A DNA stretch of 64,000 nt from Candidatus Competibacteraceae bacterium. Its GTDB lineage: Bacteria; Pseudomonadota; Gammaproteobacteria; Competibacterales; Competibacteraceae. A model generated the notes under the pieces. That model worked only from the letters and a program-made list of their open reading frames with translations, ran no database searches and was not told the DNA's origin. Positions 1 to 7,118 of the stretch are shown here, one piece after another. Positions within the stretch are counted from its first letter, which is position 1. Each line of letters opens with the position of its first letter. Location: contig JADJPA010000001.1 in NCBI GenBank assembly GCA_016713505.1, forward strand, positions 2,245,501-2,309,500, in the 5' to 3' direction. The translations under genes and the position numbers were made by a program.

Positions 1-2
1 CG

Positions 3-518
3 CGGCGCTGGTTGCTGCCGGCGCTGATCGCCTCCCAGGCCATTCCGGTGTTCGCCATCGCGCCGTTGCTGGTGCTGTGGCTGGGTTATGGCATGAGCTC
101 CAAGATCGCCATGACGATGCTGGTTATTTATTTCCCGGTCACCGCCAATTTTTACGATGGCCTGCGCCATACCCAGCGCGGCTGGCTCGATCTGGCCCAG
201 GTGATGTTGCCGGAACAGCGGCGCTGGGCGGTGCTGCGCCATATCGCCATCCCCGCCGCGCTGCCGGCGCTGGCGTCCGGCTTGCGGGTGGCGGCCGCCG
301 TCGCGCCCATCGGCGCGGTGCTGGGCGAGTGGGTCGGCTCCAGCGCCGGCTTGGGCTATTTGATGCTGCACGCCAACAGTCGGATGCAGGTAGACTTGAT
401 GTTTGCCGCCCTATTCGTGCTAGCCGCGCTAGCGGTTGGGCTTTATTTTCTGGTGGATGCCGGCTCGAAACGCTTGTTGCCCTGGCATCGCCCTAGTCCC
501 GAAACTGAAACCGACTGA
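3..518 (+). CDS. ABC transporter permease, 5'-truncated by window edge
   Basis: C-terminal part of an inner-membrane permease. The frame is open to the window edge, so the gene starts outside. Hydrophobic segments alternate with the cytoplasmic-loop region typical of BPD_transp_1 permeases (around residues 60-100, with the invariant-glycine stretch LGEWVGSSAGLGYLM after it). The next gene, 15 bases downstream, is an NMT1/THI5-type binding protein. The pair therefore probably imports a thiamine-precursor pyrimidine or a similar small aromatic compound; the substrate is inferred from that neighbour only. The ATPase partner is presumably upstream of the window. Confidence 0.85.
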   Translation, partial: RRWLLPALIASQAIPVFAIAPLLVLWLGYGMSSKIAMTMLVIYFPVTANFYDGLRHTQRGWLDLAQVMLPEQRRWAVLRHIAIPAALPALASGLRVAAAVAPIGAVLGEWVGSSAGLGYLMLHANSRMQVDLMFAALFVLAALAVGLYFLVDAGSKRLLPWHRPSPETETD

Positions 519-533
519 ACGGAAGCGAACACC

Positions 534-1508
534 ATGCCGAAACTGTTACGCGCTTTTCTACCGTTGCTAGCCCTGCTCGTGCTGGCCCCCGCGGCTTGGG
601 CCGGCGACCAACCCGATCCCGTCAAGAAGAAACTGACCGTCATGCTCGACTGGTTCGTCAATCCCGATCACGCGGCGCTGGTCATCGCTCAGGAAAAAGG
701 ATTCTTCGCCGCTGAGGGTTTGGAAGTCGAGTTGCAAACGCCCGCCGATCCCAACGATCCGCCCAAACTGGCCGCCGCCGGCAGGGTGGATATCGCCGTC
801 AGCTACCAACCGCAATTGCTGGTCCACGTCAACGCCGGCCTGCCGATCAAGCGCATCGGCACGCTGGTGGCCACTCCATTGAATTCGCTGGTGGTGTTGA
901 AAGACGGGCCGGTGAAAAGCCTCGCCGACCTCAAAGGCCACAAGATCGGTTATTCGGTCGGCGGCTTCGAGGAAGCGCTCCTCAAGTCGATGCTCGCCAA
1001 AGCCGGCCTGAAAATCGAGGATGTCACCCTGGTCAACGTCAATTTTTCCTTGTCTCCGGCGCTGCTGTCGAAACAGGTGGATGCGGTGATCGGCGCTTTT
1101 CGCAATTTCGAACTGAACCAGCTCGATCTGGCCAAAAAACCTGGCCGGGCATTTTACCCCGAAGAACAAGGCATCCCGCCCTACGACGAATTGGTGTTGG
1201 TGACCAACCGCGACAACTTGACCGACCCCCGGCTGCGGCGCTTCCTGACCGCGTTGGAGCAAGCCACGCTCTATATCCTCAATCACCCGGACGACGCCTG
1301 GAAGGCGTTTATCAACAAATACAAAAATCTGGACGATGAACTAAACCGTCGCGCCTGGCGCGATACCCTGCCGTACCTGGCGCGACGGCCAGCGGCGTTG
1401 GATGAAGCGGGTTACAAGCGCTTCACGCAATTTCTCGTCAAGCAGGGCGTGATCCCCGTGGCGCTGCCGGTGTCCAACTACGCAATACAACTGCCGCTGC
1501 CGGATTGA
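534..1508 (+). CDS. ABC transporter substrate-binding protein, NMT1/THI5 (ThiY-like) family
   Basis: Periplasmic solute-binding protein of 324 aa. It has a signal peptide (positively charged start, LLALLVLAPAAWA, cleavage near residue 23) and then the family opening KKLTVMLDWFVNPDHAALV, followed by a type II periplasmic-binding fold (GYSVGGFEEALLKSML, NFELNQLDL). ThiY and NMT1/THI5 proteins share the xxLDWxxNxxHxxxxxAxxKGxF motif, seen here at about residues 37-60. In known systems the family binds N-formyl-aminopyrimidine or related thiamine breakdown products. It lies 15 bases after the permease, so the two are one operon. The exact ligand cannot be read from the sequence. Confidence 0.88.
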   Translation: MPKLLRAFLPLLALLVLAPAAWAGDQPDPVKKKLTVMLDWFVNPDHAALVIAQEKGFFAAEGLEVELQTPADPNDPPKLAAAGRVDIAVSYQPQLLVHVNAGLPIKRIGTLVATPLNSLVVLKDGPVKSLADLKGHKIGYSVGGFEEALLKSMLAKAGLKIEDVTLVNVNFSLSPALLSKQVDAVIGAFRNFELNQLDLAKKPGRAFYPEEQGIPPYDELVLVTNRDNLTDPRLRRFLTALEQATLYILNHPDDAWKAFINKYKNLDDELNRRAWRDTLPYLARRPAALDEAGYKRFTQFLVKQGVIPVALPVSNYAIQLPLPD

Positions 1509-1577
1509 GGCCGTCGTTGCCAGGGCGCTGGTCCGGCGCCACGCGGGCAGCACACGCGGAAAGAGGATTGAACCATC

Positions 1578-3467
1578 ATGCGTTATCCCGAAAGCTTCGA
1601 TGTCATCGTCATCGGCGGCGGTCACGCCGGCACCGAGGCGAGCATGGCGGCCGCGCGGCTGGGGGCCAACACCCTGCTGCTGACCCACACCATCGAGACC
1701 GTGGGGGCGATGAGCTGCAATCCGGCCATCGGCGGCATCGGCAAGGGCCATCTGGTCAAGGAAATCGACGCGCTCGGCGGCGTGATGGCGCAAGCCGCCG
1801 ACCGCGCTGGCATCCAGTTTCGCATTCTCAACAGCCGCAAGGGGCCGGCGGTGCGCGCCACCCGCTGTCAGGCCGACCGGCTGCTGTACAAAACGGCGGT
1901 GCGGGCTCTCATCGAGAACCAACCTCACTTGCGGGTGTTCCAGCAAGCCGCCACCGATCTGCTCGTCGAAGGCGACCACATTGCCGGCGTCGTCACTCAA
2001 AGCGGCATCCAGTTTGCCGCCAGGGCGGTGATTTTGACCGCCGGCACCTTTCTGGCCGGGCGGATTCACGTCGGGATGGATAACCACGAAGGCGGCCGGG
2101 CCGGCGATCCGCCCGCCAACGCGCTGGCCGCGCGGTTGCGGGAACTGGCGCCGCGGGTCGGTCGGCTCAAGACCGGCACTCCGCCTCGGCTGGACGGACG
2201 CAGCATCGATTTTTCACGGCTGACCGAACAGCCGGGCGATGCCCCCTGTCCGGTGTTTTCCTATTTGGGCTCGGTCGCCGAACACCCACCGCAAGTCTCG
2301 TGCTGGATCACCCACACCAGCGAGCGCACCCACGACTTCATTCGCGGCGGCCTGGATCGCTCGCCGCTGTTCGCCGGGGTCATCGAAGGGGTCGGACCGC
2401 GCTATTGTCCGTCCATCGAAGACAAGATTCACCGCTTCGCCGATAAAACGTCGCACCAGGTGTTTCTGGAACCGGAAGGCTTGCGGACCCACGAGTTCTA
2501 TCCGAACGGGATATCCACCAGCTTGCCGTTCGACGTGCAATTCGATTTGGTACGCTCGATCGAGGGCTTGGAAAAGGTCCACATCACCCGGCCCGGCTAC
2601 GCCATCGAATACGATTTCTTCGACCCGCGCGATTTAGAGTATTCGCTGCAAACCCGCGCGATCCGGGGCTTGTTCTTCGCCGGCCAGATCAACGGCACCA
2701 CCGGTTACGAGGAAGCCGCCGCCCAAGGGTTGCTGGCCGGCATCAACGCCGGGCGCTTCGTTCGAGAAGAGCAGCCATGGTGGCCGCACCGCGACGAAGC
2801 CTACCTCGGCGTGCTGATCGACGATCTCATCACCCGCGGCGCCAGCGAACCGTACCGGATGTTCACCAGCCGCGCCGAGTATCGCTTGCTGCTGCGCGAG
2901 GATAATGCCGACCTGCGGCTGACCGAAACTGGCCGCCGGTTGGGCGTGGTGGATGATGCGCGCTGGCACGCCTTCGCCGCCAAGCGCGAGGCCATCGAAC
3001 GGGAAAGCCAGCGGCTGCGCGAAACGTGGATTCGGCCGGCCCAGTTCGCCGAGGCCGACCTCCAACGGGTGCTGCAAGGACCCTTGGGGCGTGAAAGCCG
3101 GGCGGCCGAACTGCTGCGCCGGCCGGAAGTCACGTACCCCGAGCTGATGAGCCTGCCCGGCGTCGGGCCTGGAGAGGTTGACCCATACGTCGCCGAACAG
3201 GTGGAAATTCAGGTCAAGTATGCCGGCTACATCGAACGGCAGCGCGATGAGATCGAACGCCAGCGCCGCCACGAAGCACTGGCGCTGCCGGCGGATTTCG
3301 ATTATGGCCAAGTTCGCGGCCTGTCGCGCGAGGTCAGCGAAAAGCTGAGCCGCCAGCGGCCTCACACCTTGGGCCAAGCGGGCCGCATCCCCGGCGTGAC
3401 CCCTGCCGCTATTTCTCTGTTGCTCGTTCATCTCAAGCGAGGGCGGCTGCGCGGGAATACTGCCTAG
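1578..3467 (+). CDS. mnmG: tRNA uridine-5-carboxymethylaminomethyl(34) synthesis enzyme MnmG
   Basis: FAD-dependent subunit of the MnmE-MnmG complex, which installs the (carboxymethyl)aminomethyl group on the wobble uridine of several tRNAs. At 629 aa it has the family's full length. The N-terminal dinucleotide-binding motif VIGGGHAGTEASMAAARLG lies at about residues 11-29. The family signatures SCNPAIGGIGKGHLVKEIDALGG and GQINGTTGYEEAAAQGL are present, and the C-terminal helical GidA-associated region starts near residue 550. The ATG at 1578 is preceded by a GGAAAGAGG-like ribosome site. In many gammaproteobacteria rsmG follows directly; here it does not. Confidence 0.98.
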   Translation: MRYPESFDVIVIGGGHAGTEASMAAARLGANTLLLTHTIETVGAMSCNPAIGGIGKGHLVKEIDALGGVMAQAADRAGIQFRILNSRKGPAVRATRCQADRLLYKTAVRALIENQPHLRVFQQAATDLLVEGDHIAGVVTQSGIQFAARAVILTAGTFLAGRIHVGMDNHEGGRAGDPPANALAARLRELAPRVGRLKTGTPPRLDGRSIDFSRLTEQPGDAPCPVFSYLGSVAEHPPQVSCWITHTSERTHDFIRGGLDRSPLFAGVIEGVGPRYCPSIEDKIHRFADKTSHQVFLEPEGLRTHEFYPNGISTSLPFDVQFDLVRSIEGLEKVHITRPGYAIEYDFFDPRDLEYSLQTRAIRGLFFAGQINGTTGYEEAAAQGLLAGINAGRFVREEQPWWPHRDEAYLGVLIDDLITRGASEPYRMFTSRAEYRLLLREDNADLRLTETGRRLGVVDDARWHAFAAKREAIERESQRLRETWIRPAQFAEADLQRVLQGPLGRESRAAELLRRPEVTYPELMSLPGVGPGEVDPYVAEQVEIQVKYAGYIERQRDEIERQRRHEALALPADFDYGQVRGLSREVSEKLSRQRPHTLGQAGRIPGVTPAAISLLLVHLKRGRLRGNTA

Positions 3468-3490
3468 ACCGTTGCTTGACTTGATTTTGA

Positions 3491-3647
3491 GCCATCGCCC
3501 TGACCGCCGACGCCGTGAAAAGGTTTCGCGACCAGTCCTGGGCGCCGGTCCGGCATGGATGACTGCTTGAGCAAACCGTTCGACCGGTCCCAGCCGGCGA
3601 CCATTTTGGAAAAATTTCTGGGATCATCAGCGCCGACGAAAAGTTGA
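3491..3647 (+). pseudogene. Remnant of a response-regulator receiver domain (C-terminal third)
   Basis: Translating the gap after mnmG in two frames gives the end of a receiver domain of the type found in hybrid sensor kinases. From 3491 the frame reads AIALTADAVKRFRDQ, the usual beta-4/alpha-4 sequence with the conserved T. From 3552 a different frame reads GMDDCLSKPFDRSQPATIL followed by EKFLG and a stop at 3645, which is beta-5 with the invariant K-P. A few bases between the two halves look disturbed (gtccgg where one glycine codon is expected). No start or N-terminal two thirds exists, so this is a decayed fragment. The call rests on motif recognition over about 50 residues. Confidence 0.7.
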
Positions 3648-3907
3648 GAGCGCTTGCGCCGCTTTCCAGGCGCGCGCCGTGCTCGTCTCCGAGCAAGCGC
3701 CTATCCAGACGGACGCGATTTACCCACCCGTCCGCCGGGAACCTTGCCTTGGCTCGCCCGTCATTGTTGGTTGCAGCCGCCTCTGAAAGCGTGGCGTTGT
3801 TTGGAAGCCTCGGCTGGTTTTCCTGCTATGCTTGGCGTAGTCAAGCGGCCTTTGGATGCCGGACCCGGCGACCAAACCCACCATCCCGCCCGTGAGGAAA
3901 TCAACCG
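3648..3907. other. Intergenic stretch, no gene recognised
   Basis: No open frame here looks like a protein. A TGCTATGCT stretch near 3828 could be a -10 element for the gene at 3908, with no convincing -35. GAGGAAATC just ahead of the ATG at 3908 is an acceptable ribosome-binding site. Confidence 0.4.
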
Positions 3908-4231
3908 ATGAAAGTCAATGTCAGTGTAGAGGCCACCGCTCAGGAAATGCGCGAGTTCCTGGGGTTGCCGAACATCCAACCCCTGCACGATGATGTCTTG
4001 CAGAACCTGCGCGACAACGTCAAACGCGGCTCGCTCAACTTGGAATCGTTCAATCAGTTTTTCAAGCCGCTGTTGCCCGTTCAGTTTCACTCGATGGAAA
4101 TGGTGCAAAAGTTCTGGGAAGCGGTCGCCAAGACCAGCGGCAAAGAAAGCCCGGACAAGAAAGCGGACGACGAGCCTTCAGAGGCGCGTAACGCCACCGT
4201 CCAGAGAAACAGCGCTGAAAAACCGTCATAA
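3908..4231 (+). CDS. Small protein, DUF6489-like
   Basis: A 107-aa soluble protein. Its first 80 residues have the pattern of DUF6489: a short beta strand (MKVNVSVEAT), EMREFLGLPNIQPLHDDVL, then helices ending with a MEMVQKFWEA helix. The last 30 residues are charged, low-complexity sequence (KESPDKKADDEPSEA). No catalytic motif is seen. The FxxFFKPLLP...MVQKFW arrangement resembles short phasin-like proteins, and a granule or stress role is possible but unproven. It lies 39 bases before the receiver-domain gene on the same strand. Family assignment is from memory of the motif, with moderate certainty. Confidence 0.65.
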   Translation: MKVNVSVEATAQEMREFLGLPNIQPLHDDVLQNLRDNVKRGSLNLESFNQFFKPLLPVQFHSMEMVQKFWEAVAKTSGKESPDKKADDEPSEARNATVQRNSAEKPS

Positions 4232-4270
4232 TACGCCTTCGAACGAGAACGTTGGGCAACCGGGGGTGCC

Positions 4271-4648
4271 ATGACGAAGAATAAGATACTGGTCGTGGAC
4301 GATGAGCCGAACATCGTCCTGTCCTTGGAATTTTTGATGAAGCAGGCCGGCTTTCAGGTGCGCACCGCCTCCGACGGCGAAGCGGCCCTGACCGCCGTCG
4401 CGGCCGAAACGCCCGATCTGGTTCTGCTCGATGTCATGATGCCCCGGAAAAACGGCTACGAGGTGTGTCAGGCCATCCGCGCCAACCCGGACTGGAAAGC
4501 CGTGCGCATCATCATGCTGACCGCTAAGGGGCGTGAGGTCGAGCGCGAGAAGGGCATGGCGCTGGGCGCGGACGATTACATCACCAAGCCGTTCGCCACC
4601 CAGGAGGTGGTGGAACGGGTGCGCGAGCTGCTGGCGGAAGCCGGCTAG
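4271..4648 (+). CDS. Stand-alone response regulator receiver (CheY-like)
   Basis: A 125-aa single-domain receiver. It shows the acidic pair in ILVVDDEPNIV (D10/D11), the phospho-acceptor Asp in LVLLDVMMPRKNGYE (about D54), the conserved Thr in IIMLTAKGRE and the Lys in DDYITKPF. There is no output domain, so it must act through protein contacts or as a phosphate shuttle. It opens a same-strand run with the PAS-exonuclease protein (start 4 bases after its stop) and the symporter-histidine kinase at 7118, which is the obvious candidate phosphodonor. Related CrbSR systems use a LuxR-type regulator instead. Confidence 0.95.
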   Translation: MTKNKILVVDDEPNIVLSLEFLMKQAGFQVRTASDGEAALTAVAAETPDLVLLDVMMPRKNGYEVCQAIRANPDWKAVRIIMLTAKGREVEREKGMALGADDYITKPFATQEVVERVRELLAEAG

Positions 4649-4652
4649 TCCC

Positions 4653-6752
4653 ATGAAGTACCGGTCGAAGCTCTGGCTGCTGTGGCTGATTCCGGTCGTC
4701 CTCACTCTCGCCTCCCTGACTTGGCTGGGATGGCAAACCCACCAAAGCGTGCCCGCTTCCGAGGAGCAAGATCTGCTCTTGCTCTGGACAGTGTTGGCCG
4801 CCTTCGCCATCGTCGGCGCGGCCACGGTGGCGTGGGCGCTGCTCGACTGGCACTTTTTCATCCCGCTCGGCGGTTTGGCGCGCGGCGCCCGGATCATCAC
4901 CCGCAGCAATCCCGGTTACGTCCTGGAACTGCCCAAGCAGCACTGGCTGGGTGAATTCCCACCCATGCTGTTGGAATTGGGTGAAGCCCTGCATAGCGCC
5001 CGGCGCGATGTGGCGGCCGCCACCGTCACCGCCACCCAGGAAATCGAGGAACAAAAGGCGCGCCTGGAAACCGTCCTGCGCGAGTTGTCCGAAGGCGTGC
5101 TGGTCTGTGATGGCGCCGCTCGCATCCTGCTCTACAATCCGGCGGCGATGAAGTTATTGCCCAACCGCTCGGGGTTGGGGCTGGGTCGTTCTCTGTACGA
5201 TCTTTGGACCCGCGCGCCGGTCGAAAGCACGCTGCAACTGCTCCAGTACCGCCAGCAGAACGCCGGCGCCGGCAGCACCGCCAGCGGCGCTGAGTTCGTC
5301 TGCGCCACCGTGGACGATCAGTCCATGTTTCATTGCCGGATCAGCCTGTTGCCGGGCGCGACCGACCGGGGCGCCACCTTTGTCGTCACCTTCCGCGACG
5401 TGACCGAGCAAGTGGATCGCTCCGCGATCAAGACCCGCACCGAAGACCTGCGCCGGCCGTTGGCCAGCTTGCGCGCGGCGGCGGAAACCGTCTTGCAGTT
5501 CGGCGACATGGACCTGACCCAACGCCAGGCGTTCCAGCGGGTGATCGTCGAGGAAAGCGAACGCTTGAGCCAGCGCTTGCAGGAGCTGACCCTTGATTTG
5601 CGCACGCTCTACGCCAATCGTTGGCCGATGAACAACGTCTATTCCGCCGATATCATCGGCAGCGTGGTCCGCCACTTGGAGCAGCGCGATGGCTTGCAAA
5701 TCAAGACGACGGGCGCGCCGCTGTGGCTGCACGTCGACAGCCACTCGATCATGCTGTTGCTGGAGTTTCTGATCGGCCAGTTGCACGCTGGCGAAATCGG
5801 TCAGGATTTCGAAATCGAGTGCCTGCTGGGCAACCGTCGAGTCTATCTGGACATCACCTGGGCGGGGGGACCGGTCCCCGCCGACCAATTGGAAAGCTGG
5901 CTGGACGAGCATGTGCTGGATCTGGTGGGCGCCAATACGGTGGGCGAAGTATTAGGCCGCCACAACAGCGAGTTGTGGAGCCAATCCCATCGCCGGCCCG
6001 GTTACGCGCTGCTGCGCTTGCCGCTGCCAGCATCGGCCAATCAGTGGAAGGAACCGGCCGAGGCGTTGCCGGATCGTCCCGAGTTCTACGACTTCTCGCT
6101 GGGCGATGAAGAAAGAGCCAATTGGGGTGATCTGGTCAATTATCCGCTCTCGGCGCTGACTTACGTGGTGTTCGACACCGAAACCACCGGCCTGGCCCCT
6201 TCTCAGGGCGATGAGATCATTCAGATCGCCGGGGTACGCATCGTCAACCGCCGCTTGCTGGCGGGCGAACAGTTCGACCGACTGGTCAATCCCGGCAAGA
6301 CGATTCCCAAGGCCACGATCCGCTTTCACGGGATCACTGACGATATGGTCAAGGACCAGCCTGGCAGCGCGATGGTGTTGCCGCAATTCCACGCCTTCGT
6401 CGGCGGCGATCAGACCGTGCTGGTCGCTCATAACGCCGCCTTCGACATGAAATTTCTCAAGATCAAGGAACAGAAGGGCGGGCCCCGCTTCGGCAATCCG
6501 GTGCTCGATACCCTATTGCTGTCCGGTTACCTGCACGATTACACCGACGATCACAACCTAGACGCGATCGCCGACCGCTTGGGGGTGGATGTACACGACC
6601 GCCATAACGCGCTGGGCGATTCCCTGGTCACCGCGCGGGTGTTTCTCAAATTGCTGGACTTGCTGGAGGCGCAGGGTATCAAAACCCTGGGGCAAGCCTT
6701 GGAGGCGTCCGACAAGATGGTTGCAATTCGCAAGACACAAGCTAATTTTTAA
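4653..6752 (+). CDS. Membrane PAS / degenerate kinase-like protein fused to a DnaQ-type 3'-5' exonuclease
   Basis: The start chosen is the ATG at 4653, four bases past the receiver stop, giving 699 aa; the frame's extension upstream overlaps the receiver gene and is spurious. Order: two N-terminal membrane segments (about residues 7-26 and 43-70), a linker coil, a PAS domain (LRELSEGVLVCDGAARILLYN, about 145-165), then a HisKA-like helix pair in which the usual H-E-L-R-T-P-L reads E-D-L-R-R-P-L. Glu264 thus replaces the phospho-acceptor His. An ATPase-like region without recognisable N or G boxes follows. From about residue 505 comes a DEDDh exonuclease: FDTETTGL (Asp508, Glu510), VAHNAAFDMKF and HNALGDSLVTA. 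The exonuclease looks active and the kinase inactive. Confidence 0.92.
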   Translation: MKYRSKLWLLWLIPVVLTLASLTWLGWQTHQSVPASEEQDLLLLWTVLAAFAIVGAATVAWALLDWHFFIPLGGLARGARIITRSNPGYVLELPKQHWLGEFPPMLLELGEALHSARRDVAAATVTATQEIEEQKARLETVLRELSEGVLVCDGAARILLYNPAAMKLLPNRSGLGLGRSLYDLWTRAPVESTLQLLQYRQQNAGAGSTASGAEFVCATVDDQSMFHCRISLLPGATDRGATFVVTFRDVTEQVDRSAIKTRTEDLRRPLASLRAAAETVLQFGDMDLTQRQAFQRVIVEESERLSQRLQELTLDLRTLYANRWPMNNVYSADIIGSVVRHLEQRDGLQIKTTGAPLWLHVDSHSIMLLLEFLIGQLHAGEIGQDFEIECLLGNRRVYLDITWAGGPVPADQLESWLDEHVLDLVGANTVGEVLGRHNSELWSQSHRRPGYALLRLPLPASANQWKEPAEALPDRPEFYDFSLGDEERANWGDLVNYPLSALTYVVFDTETTGLAPSQGDEIIQIAGVRIVNRRLLAGEQFDRLVNPGKTIPKATIRFHGITDDMVKDQPGSAMVLPQFHAFVGGDQTVLVAHNAAFDMKFLKIKEQKGGPRFGNPVLDTLLLSGYLHDYTDDHNLDAIADRLGVDVHDRHNALGDSLVTARVFLKLLDLLEAQGIKTLGQALEASDKMVAIRKTQANF

Positions 6753-6815
6753 GTTTCATCTTCACTGAAACCGCGGCGACATCCCGCGCCTTTATCCTGT
6801 ACCACGCGCCAATTT

Positions 6816-7118
6816 ATGCGGCAACAATCCAAGGAATACATCGTTATTTTGTTCGTCGTCAGCGTGATGGCGCTGAATTATCCGTTTTTGGATCTGTTCG
6901 ATACCAGCTGGATGCCGCTCGGTATTCCCCTGTTGTATTTCTACCTTTATCTGTTTTGGTTCGCGATGATCGTGCTGTTGATCGCCGTGGTCGAACATTC
7001 GGAAGTGCGCGAACCCGACCAACGCCCCGCGACACCTCCGAACGTCCCGCCGCAGCCGCGGCCCGCCGCCGGCGACCGCGCTGAGGCGGGCGACGCCGAC
7101 TCGGAGCGCGGGGCCTGA
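6816..7118 (+). CDS. Small inner-membrane protein upstream of symporter-kinase
   Basis: A 100-aa protein with two hydrophobic helices (IVILFVVSVMALNYPFLDLF at about 9-28, and LLYFYLYLFWFAMIVLLIAVV at about 39-59). A proline-, acid- and arginine-rich cytoplasmic tail follows. Its stop overlaps the ATG of the symporter-kinase by one base (TGATG), so the two are translationally coupled. Small two-helix proteins in this position are common beside solute:sodium symporters (DUF485/DUF4212-type partners), and a helper role is inferred from that. The sequence itself matches no family with certainty. Confidence 0.8.
   Translation: MRQQSKEYIVILFVVSVMALNYPFLDLFDTSWMPLGIPLLYFYLYLFWFAMIVLLIAVVEHSEVREPDQRPATPPNVPPQPRPAAGDRAEAGDADSERGA

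Noticed and set aside
4533..4652. N-terminal 40-codon extension of the PAS-exonuclease frame
   Set aside because: It lies inside the receiver gene in a different frame; the ATG at 4653 right after the receiver stop gives the natural membrane-anchored start.
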